From the NCBI RefSeq assembly GCF_000789255.1, contig NZ_CP009552.1:620001-684000 (forward strand): 64,000 nt of DNA, in the 5' to 3' direction. Under the pieces are notes generated by a model. It saw nothing but the letters and a program-made list of their open reading frames with translations. It did no database searches and had not been told where the DNA came from. This document shows positions 59,596 through 64,000 of this stretch, in pieces (position 1 is the stretch's first letter; every line of letters starts with the position of its first letter). This stretch comes from Geoglobus acetivorans. Its GTDB lineage: Archaea; Halobacteriota; Archaeoglobi; Archaeoglobales; Archaeoglobaceae. Both the position numbers and the translations under genes were made by a program.

Positions 59596-60528
59596 ATGAC
59601 CGAATATAAGGAGATAATTTACGACAAGGAGTGGTATGACCACACAGCTCTGATAGCCATAAACCGCCCCCATGAGCACAACTCCTACACCCTCACAACA
59701 CTGAGGGAAATGGTGTCGGCAATAGAGGATGCCATGTGGGATGACAATGTGCAGTTCATTGTCCTGTCGGGTGTCGGAGACAAGGCTTTCTGCACAGGAG
59801 GAAACGTCCACGAGTACGCTGAGGAGTACACCAAAAAATCGTCTGACTTCTGGAAGTGGGGCGAGATTTACGGCAGGGTTTTTGACATGATAATGCACTG
59901 CGGAAAACCCGTAATTGCAAGGGTGAACGGGATCACGGCAGGAGGTGGCTTCGAGTTCGTCGCTGCCTGCGACCTCGCCATAGCAAGTGAAAACGCCAGG
60001 TTCATCTCTCCCGGTCCACGAGTTGGCATGACCTCAATCGGTGGCCTATCCCAGTGGCTGCCTCTCCACATGGGTATCAAGAGAACGGCAGAGATAGTTA
60101 TGCTGAGCAGCGAGATTGATGCCAAGACGGCATACGAGTGGGGAGTTGTCAACGAGGTCGTGCCGCTCGAAAAACTGGATGAGAAGGTCAAGGAATACAT
60201 CGACAGGATGCTTGACCTCTCCGCCTCAAGTCTCTGGTACTTCAAGGTTCACCTGAACTGGTGGAGAGACCTGATCTGGAGGCTTACGTGGGAGCATGGC
60301 AAGGCCTGGTTCTCGCTGAACATAGGCAGTGTTGAGCCATCAGAGGGACTCTGGGCATTCAAGGAGAAGAGGAAACCGAGAATGAGGGAGATCAGAAAGA
60401 AGATCGGAGAAGGAATGGATCCCAGGTATCCATACGGCCCGCTGATGAAAAAATGTGAAAAGTGCGGTGCAGAGTTTCTGCCCGACAATTCGAAATTCTG
60501 CCTTGCCTGTGGGGCGAAACTCAAGTAA
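59596..60528 (+). CDS. Oah/BamA-like ring hydrolase of the crotonase family with C-terminal zinc ribbon
   Basis: A 310-residue crotonase-fold protein close to 6-oxocyclohex-1-ene-1-carbonyl-CoA hydrolase: NSYTLTTLREMVSAIED, GDKAFCTGGNVHEYAEEY, CGKPVIARVNGITAGGGFEF, SIGGLSQWLPLHMG, AWFSLNIG near the end. Oah opens the reduced benzoyl ring to 3-hydroxypimelyl-CoA. Compared with the Oah/BamA sequences I recall, it is shorter by about 65 residues and has a C-terminal zinc ribbon (CEKCGAEFLPDNSKFCLACG, two CxxC pairs). The position just after the reductase set supports this role. A different enoyl-CoA hydratase/hydrolase activity is possible. Confidence 0.8.
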   Translation: MTEYKEIIYDKEWYDHTALIAINRPHEHNSYTLTTLREMVSAIEDAMWDDNVQFIVLSGVGDKAFCTGGNVHEYAEEYTKKSSDFWKWGEIYGRVFDMIMHCGKPVIARVNGITAGGGFEFVAACDLAIASENARFISPGPRVGMTSIGGLSQWLPLHMGIKRTAEIVMLSSEIDAKTAYEWGVVNEVVPLEKLDEKVKEYIDRMLDLSASSLWYFKVHLNWWRDLIWRLTWEHGKAWFSLNIGSVEPSEGLWAFKEKRKPRMREIRKKIGEGMDPRYPYGPLMKKCEKCGAEFLPDNSKFCLACGAKLK

Positions 60529-60548
60529 TTTTTATTTTTCAGGGAATG

Positions 60549-60992
60549 TTACTCCCCCTTCTTTTTGATTGCCGATTTCGAGATGTAGGTGAGAACCACA
60601 TCTCCGGTCTGCTTGATGACGCTGACCTCGAACGTTACAATGCCGTATTTCTCCCTCTCCTCTCTGTCAACAACCTTCAGAGTTGCCTTTATCGTATCAC
60701 CTATGAATACGGGTTTTGTGAATCTCAGCTTTTCAATCCCGTAGTATGCCACGATCGTCTTTTCCACGAGCCTCATTCTCGTTATCAGACCGCTCGCTAT
60801 TGCGAGAGTTAAAAGACCGTGGGCTATCCTCTCCCCGAAAACAGTGTTCTTTGCAAATTCCTTATCGGTATGAATGGGGTTCCAGTCCCCGGATATTGCT
60901 GCAAAGTTGACTATATCTGCCTCAGTCACCGTTCTGCCTGCTGTTTCAAATTCCATTCCCACTTCAAAGTCCTCAAAATAAAGGTTCTCCAT
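60549..60992 (-). CDS. MaoC-like (R)-enoyl-CoA hydratase
   Basis: A 147-residue hot-dog-fold protein from the ATG at 60992 (GGGTGGTCAGT upstream). The hydratase motif AAISGDWNPIHTDKEFAKNT contains the catalytic Asp/His pair, and FGERIAHGLLTLAIASGLIT the following helix. It adds water to an enoyl-CoA. It is the last gene of the leftward set that starts with thiolase at the window edge. Confidence 0.9.
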   Translation of the reverse strand: MENLYFEDFEVGMEFETAGRTVTEADIVNFAAISGDWNPIHTDKEFAKNTVFGERIAHGLLTLAIASGLITRMRLVEKTIVAYYGIEKLRFTKPVFIGDTIKATLKVVDREEREKYGIVTFEVSVIKQTGDVVLTYISKSAIKKKGE

Positions 60993-61012
60993 ACTGACCA
61001 CCCGAACGTCAG

Positions 61013-61933
61013 CTATTTTCTTACTCCGAGCCTTTTTAAAAGTTCGGTTGGCCTTTCCTGACCGAAGTACTCGTATATCCCTCCCCTGCTATCTTTTTTC
61101 ACCCCCGGGTCTCCGGTATAGCCCGCATCGACAAGCTGCACGAGAAGCTTCGGAGGCGCCCATTTCGGATCCTTGGTCATCTCGAAGAGCGATTCAAGTA
61201 TTCTCAACCTCGTGTCCCATCCCACAAGGTCCCCCGTTTCGAGAGGTCCCATCGGGTATCCATAGCCAAGCATCATTCCGATGTCTATGTCCTGTGGTGT
61301 TGCTACTCCTTCCTGCACCATCAGCAGCGCCTCCCTGGCAAGAGTCAGGCCAAGCCGGGTTGTGGCAAATCCAGGAGAGTCGTTAACCATGATCGGGACC
61401 TTTCCAAGCTCAGCAAACCACGCCCTGATATCCTCCATCAGGTCCCGGTCGGTCAGCATACCTCTTACAAGCTCCACGAGCTTCTGAATCTGGGCAGGAT
61501 TGAAGAAATGTATTCCAAGAAATCTTTCCGGTTGTTTGACAGCCCCGGAAAGTCTGGTTATGCTTATTGAGGAGGTGTTGGAGCCTATGATCGCATCCTC
61601 TGCCACCTCTGCTATTTTCCCGAGGACCTGTTTCTTGAGTTCTATGCTCTCGAAGACAGCCTCTATTATGAGCTGAGCATTCTTCAATTCACCATAATCT
61701 GTGGTGGTTTTAATCCTCTCAAGAACTGCGTCCATCACATCCTCGCTGAGCTTTCCCCTTTCAACAAGCCTTTTGAGACCGAACCTTCCATCCCTGATCT
61801 CTGCAAGCCCCCTCTCCAGAGCATCCCGGCTCACATCCAGAGCAACAACCTCAAAACCCTTCTGGGCGAAAAACTGTGTGATTTGCGTTCCCATCAGTCC
61901 AAAACCAACAACACCAACCGTATCAATCTTCAT
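61013..61933 (-). CDS. 3-hydroxyacyl-CoA dehydrogenase
   Basis: A 306-residue NAD-dependent dehydrogenase from the ATG at 61933 (GGGGGAATTGAA upstream). Rossmann motif: VGVVGFGLMGTQITQFFAQK. Catalytic His: FLGIHFFNPAQIQKLVELVR. C-terminal domain: NDSPGFATTRLGLTLAREAL and PMGPLETGDLVGWDTRLRIL. It is the third such enzyme in the window. It follows the enoyl-CoA hydratase with no real gap, so the two steps are coupled. Confidence 0.93.
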   Translation of the reverse strand: MKIDTVGVVGFGLMGTQITQFFAQKGFEVVALDVSRDALERGLAEIRDGRFGLKRLVERGKLSEDVMDAVLERIKTTTDYGELKNAQLIIEAVFESIELKKQVLGKIAEVAEDAIIGSNTSSISITRLSGAVKQPERFLGIHFFNPAQIQKLVELVRGMLTDRDLMEDIRAWFAELGKVPIMVNDSPGFATTRLGLTLAREALLMVQEGVATPQDIDIGMMLGYGYPMGPLETGDLVGWDTRLRILESLFEMTKDPKWAPPKLLVQLVDAGYTGDPGVKKDSRGGIYEYFGQERPTELLKRLGVRK

Positions 61934-61934
61934 T

Positions 61935-62726
61935 TCAATTCCCCCTGAATTCGGGTTTCCTCTTCTCAAGAAATGCCTTCATACCTTCCCTGGCATCGTT
62001 TGTGGAGAAGAGCATAGAGAAGAGGGTGAGTTCGTACTTCAAGCCATCTGCAAGGCTCATAGATTTTGCAGAATTTATCGCTTTTTTGGCAAATTTTACT
62101 GCAATAGGGGATTTTTCGGCTATCTTTTCTGCAATTTCCATAGCCCTTTCCATCAGCCCGTCCTCCTCAACAACCTCCTCCACGAGGCCCAGCCTGTGAG
62201 CGGTTTCGGCGTCAATTATCTCCCCCGTTAGAATCAGCTTTTTTGCCATTCCCATGCCGACGAGCCTGGGCAGTCTCTGTGTTCCACCGGCACCGGGAAT
62301 CAGGGCAAGGTTTATCTCGGGTTGCCCGAACTTCGCCTTTCTGCTTGCAATCCTTATGTCGCAAGCCATGGCAAGCTCGCATCCTCCACCAAGAGCGTAA
62401 CCGTTGATTGCCGCAATGACAGGTATGTCCAGTTCCTCAATCCGGTTGAATAGCTCACTCCCGAGTTTAGCTGCCTCCATGCAGTCAAGCGATGTTCTCT
62501 GGAGAAGCTCATTTATGTCAGCACCTGCAGCGAACGCCTTTCCAGAGCCTGTTATGACCAGAACCTTCGCCCTTCCCTCAACCTCATCCAGAGCCTCCTT
62601 CAGCTCCATCCTGGTTTTGGAGTCGAGCGCATTGAGCTTTTCAGGTCTGTTCAGCGTCAGAATGGCAATATCCCCAACATAATCCAGCTTTATCCTTTCG
62701 AATTTTTTCGAGTTCAAATAAATCAC
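61935..62726 (-). CDS. Enoyl-CoA hydratase (crotonase)
   Basis: A 263-residue crotonase of standard length. The oxyanion loop is KVLVITGSGKAFAAGADINE, the second is AAINGYALGGGCELAMACDI, and FGQPEINLALIPGAGGTQRL holds both catalytic glutamates of a true hydratase (Glu in CELAMA and in QPEINL). It overlaps the DUF35 gene by four bases. Confidence 0.95.
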   Translation of the reverse strand: MIYLNSKKFERIKLDYVGDIAILTLNRPEKLNALDSKTRMELKEALDEVEGRAKVLVITGSGKAFAAGADINELLQRTSLDCMEAAKLGSELFNRIEELDIPVIAAINGYALGGGCELAMACDIRIASRKAKFGQPEINLALIPGAGGTQRLPRLVGMGMAKKLILTGEIIDAETAHRLGLVEEVVEEDGLMERAMEIAEKIAEKSPIAVKFAKKAINSAKSMSLADGLKYELTLFSMLFSTNDAREGMKAFLEKRKPEFRGN

Positions 62727-63151
62727 CCTACCTTCTCAAAATAAACTTTCCAGACTCCTGTTTCATCCCTGCCGGTTCTCGCCCTTACTTTCTCTCCAAC
62801 CCTAAGTCCTCCAGACCCCTCAAACCACCCCATTACCCTGAAAGCCCCGAACCTTGCAACGGCAATCGTGTAGGGTTCACCCTTGAACTCAAAGCCCTGG
62901 GGAATGCTGTGAATCCGAGTTAACGCCTCCACGACCCCTTCTCCTTTAACCTCAACCCATTCCATGTCGGAGGTGTAGCATGCATTGCAGTCGGCCTGGG
63001 GTGGTGAGAAAGCCTTACCACAGTTTCTGCAGACGGTGGCATAGATTTTTCCCTCCTCCATCCCCTTCCAGTACCTTTCGGTTTTTGTGGCCGGAATCCT
63101 GTGTCTGATAACGAACTGTCTGCTTTCGATTGTGAACTTATCATCGCCCAT
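62723..63151 (-). CDS. DUF35 zinc-ribbon/OB-fold partner of thiolase
   Basis: A 142-residue protein from the ATG at 63151. The zinc ribbon is CRNCGKAFSPPQADCNACYT (two CxxC pairs) and the OB fold covers EALTRIHSIPQGFEFKGEPY onward. It is the second thiolase-DUF35 pair of the window. It overlaps the upstream thiolase stop by a few bases. Confidence 0.88.
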   Translation of the reverse strand: MGDDKFTIESRQFVIRHRIPATKTERYWKGMEEGKIYATVCRNCGKAFSPPQADCNACYTSDMEWVEVKGEGVVEALTRIHSIPQGFEFKGEPYTIAVARFGAFRVMGWFEGSGGLRVGEKVRARTGRDETGVWKVYFEKVG

Positions 63152-63153
63152 GA

Positions 63154-64000
63154 TCACACCCCCAGCACGAACACCCAGCCGAAATGCCCGGTGCCACCGA
63201 TGTTGTGGGTCAGGCCCCTGTAGTTCTTCAAATCCACCTGCAGCTTTCCTGCCTCGCCCCTAAGCTGTTTCACGATCTCGTAAAACATCGCAACGCCAGT
63301 GGCTCCAAGAGGATGGCCCTTTGCCTTAAGCCCCCCGAATGTGTTAACCGGAAGCTTTCCGCCGAAATCTGAATCGCCGCTCTCAACAAACCTCCCGCCT
63401 TCACCCTTCCTGCAGAATCTCAGGTCCTCGTATGCCATGATCTCCGCAATGGTGAAGCAGTCATGAACCGCAGCGACATCAAGCTGTCTGACCGGGTCAT
63501 CAATCCCGGCCATTCTGTATGCCATCTCACCTGCCCTCATCGTGGCTCTGAGCGTGGTGTAACCATCCCTCCGGGTCATGTTGGCGGTATCGCTGCTGAA
63601 ACCCACACCCTCAATCCATACGGCGTTGTCAATTCCAAGCTCCCTGATTTTCTCCTCACTTGCCAGAACCACCGCCGAAGAGCCGTCAGTAATCGCACTG
63701 CAGTCAAAGAGCCTGAGGGGATATGCCACGTATCTCGAGCTTAAAGCTTTTTCAAGCGATATCTCCTTCCTGAACATGGCCTTTTCATTGTGAACGGCAT
63801 TTCTGTGATTTTTTACCGCAACAAGGGCCATCTGCTCTTCCGTCGTTCCATACTCGGCCATGTGGGCGGAAGCGTGCATCGCGTAATAGCCCGGAAACGT
63901 GGTTCCGTACTGGTGGAACTCCCACAGGTAGCTCCCGCTCCTGCCACCAACGGCGAGAGAGGTTGGTGTATCCACCTCACTCATCTTTTCCACTCCCACA
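63154..64000 (-). CDS. Thiolase (SCP-x type), N-terminus cut by window edge
   Basis: The C-terminal 281 residues of a thiolase. The visible part has AAVHDCFTIAEIMAYEDLRF, GGLKAKGHPLGATGVAMFYE with the catalytic His, and GLTHNIGGTGHFGWVFVLG at the end. The nucleophilic Cys lies outside the window. It is the first of five leftward genes that cover beta-oxidation of a hydroxyacyl- or enoyl-CoA product. Confidence 0.9.
   Translation of the reverse strand, partial: VGVEKMSEVDTPTSLAVGGRSGSYLWEFHQYGTTFPGYYAMHASAHMAEYGTTEEQMALVAVKNHRNAVHNEKAMFRKEISLEKALSSRYVAYPLRLFDCSAITDGSSAVVLASEEKIRELGIDNAVWIEGVGFSSDTANMTRRDGYTTLRATMRAGEMAYRMAGIDDPVRQLDVAAVHDCFTIAEIMAYEDLRFCRKGEGGRFVESGDSDFGGKLPVNTFGGLKAKGHPLGATGVAMFYEIVKQLRGEAGKLQVDLKNYRGLTHNIGGTGHFGWVFVLGV

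Overview
The window looks like chromosomal DNA of a hyperthermophilic euryarchaeon of the Archaeoglobales type (Archaeoglobus, Ferroglobus or Geoglobus). This rests on AGG/AGA-rich arginine codons, TATA boxes about 25 bases before (often leaderless) starts, GGTGAT-type ribosome binding sites, a family-B DNA polymerase with a C-terminal PCNA box, ADP-forming acyl-CoA synthetase subunits, a tungsten aldehyde oxidoreductase, and a CRISPR repeat of the Archaeoglobus kind. The genus is an inference. No rRNA, tRNA or intact insertion sequence was seen. Both window ends cut through genes. Layout. 1-4.3 kb: a cut CaiB-type CoA-transferase, divergent from a thiolase, acyl-CoA dehydrogenase and 3-hydroxyacyl-CoA dehydrogenase operon (beta-oxidation). 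4.4-7.7 kb: an accessory patch of two secreted-protein/membrane-protein cassettes with related promoters and signal peptides but unrelated mature parts, plus the decayed end of a third copy. 7.7-10.3 kb: a membrane protein, a radical SAM protein, an (inosine/xanthosine) triphosphatase, a PadR regulator and a YbjQ-like protein. 10.5-15.3 kb: a winged-helix protein, then a TasA/camelysin-like secreted protein cluster with its own SipW-like signal peptidase and a DUF5305-like protein, probably a surface filament system. 15.3-20.2 kb: MBL hydrolase, PolB, CobT-like B12 enzyme, methyltransferase. 20.2-25.6 kb: one leftward operon for propionyl-CoA/methylmalonyl-CoA interconversion: both mutase subunits, epimerase, carboxyltransferase, a tandem-biotinyl carrier protein and a 44-residue small subunit, ending in a DUF445 protein that seems to lack a normal start codon. 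26-33.4 kb: housekeeping and accessory genes, a three-repeat CRISPR array without cas genes, and an NSS transporter with its tiny MetS-like subunit. 33.5-64 kb: a catabolic region for aromatic or branched acids. It has indolepyruvate oxidoreductase (IorA/IorB), a fused hydroxyacyl-CoA dehydrogenase/enoyl-CoA hydratase, two thiolase-DUF35 pairs, acyl-CoA synthetase subunits, phenylacetate-CoA ligase, an aldehyde oxidoreductase with ferredoxin and a MoaD-methyltransferase fusion, a liv-type ABC importer, an AMP-forming CoA ligase, a three-gene benzoyl-CoA reductase/2-hydroxyacyl-CoA dehydratase set, a ring-hydrolase-like (Oah/BamA) protein and a full beta-oxidation tail. Together these could take up aromatic amino acids or acids, activate them to CoA thioesters, reduce and open the ring, and oxidise the product to acetyl-CoA and propionyl-CoA. 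The propionyl-CoA could feed the methylmalonyl-CoA operon, whose mutase needs the B12 that CobT helps to make. Short motifs (TTGTAAAC and TAATTCGTAAA) recur before several of these catabolic genes and may mark a shared regulon.
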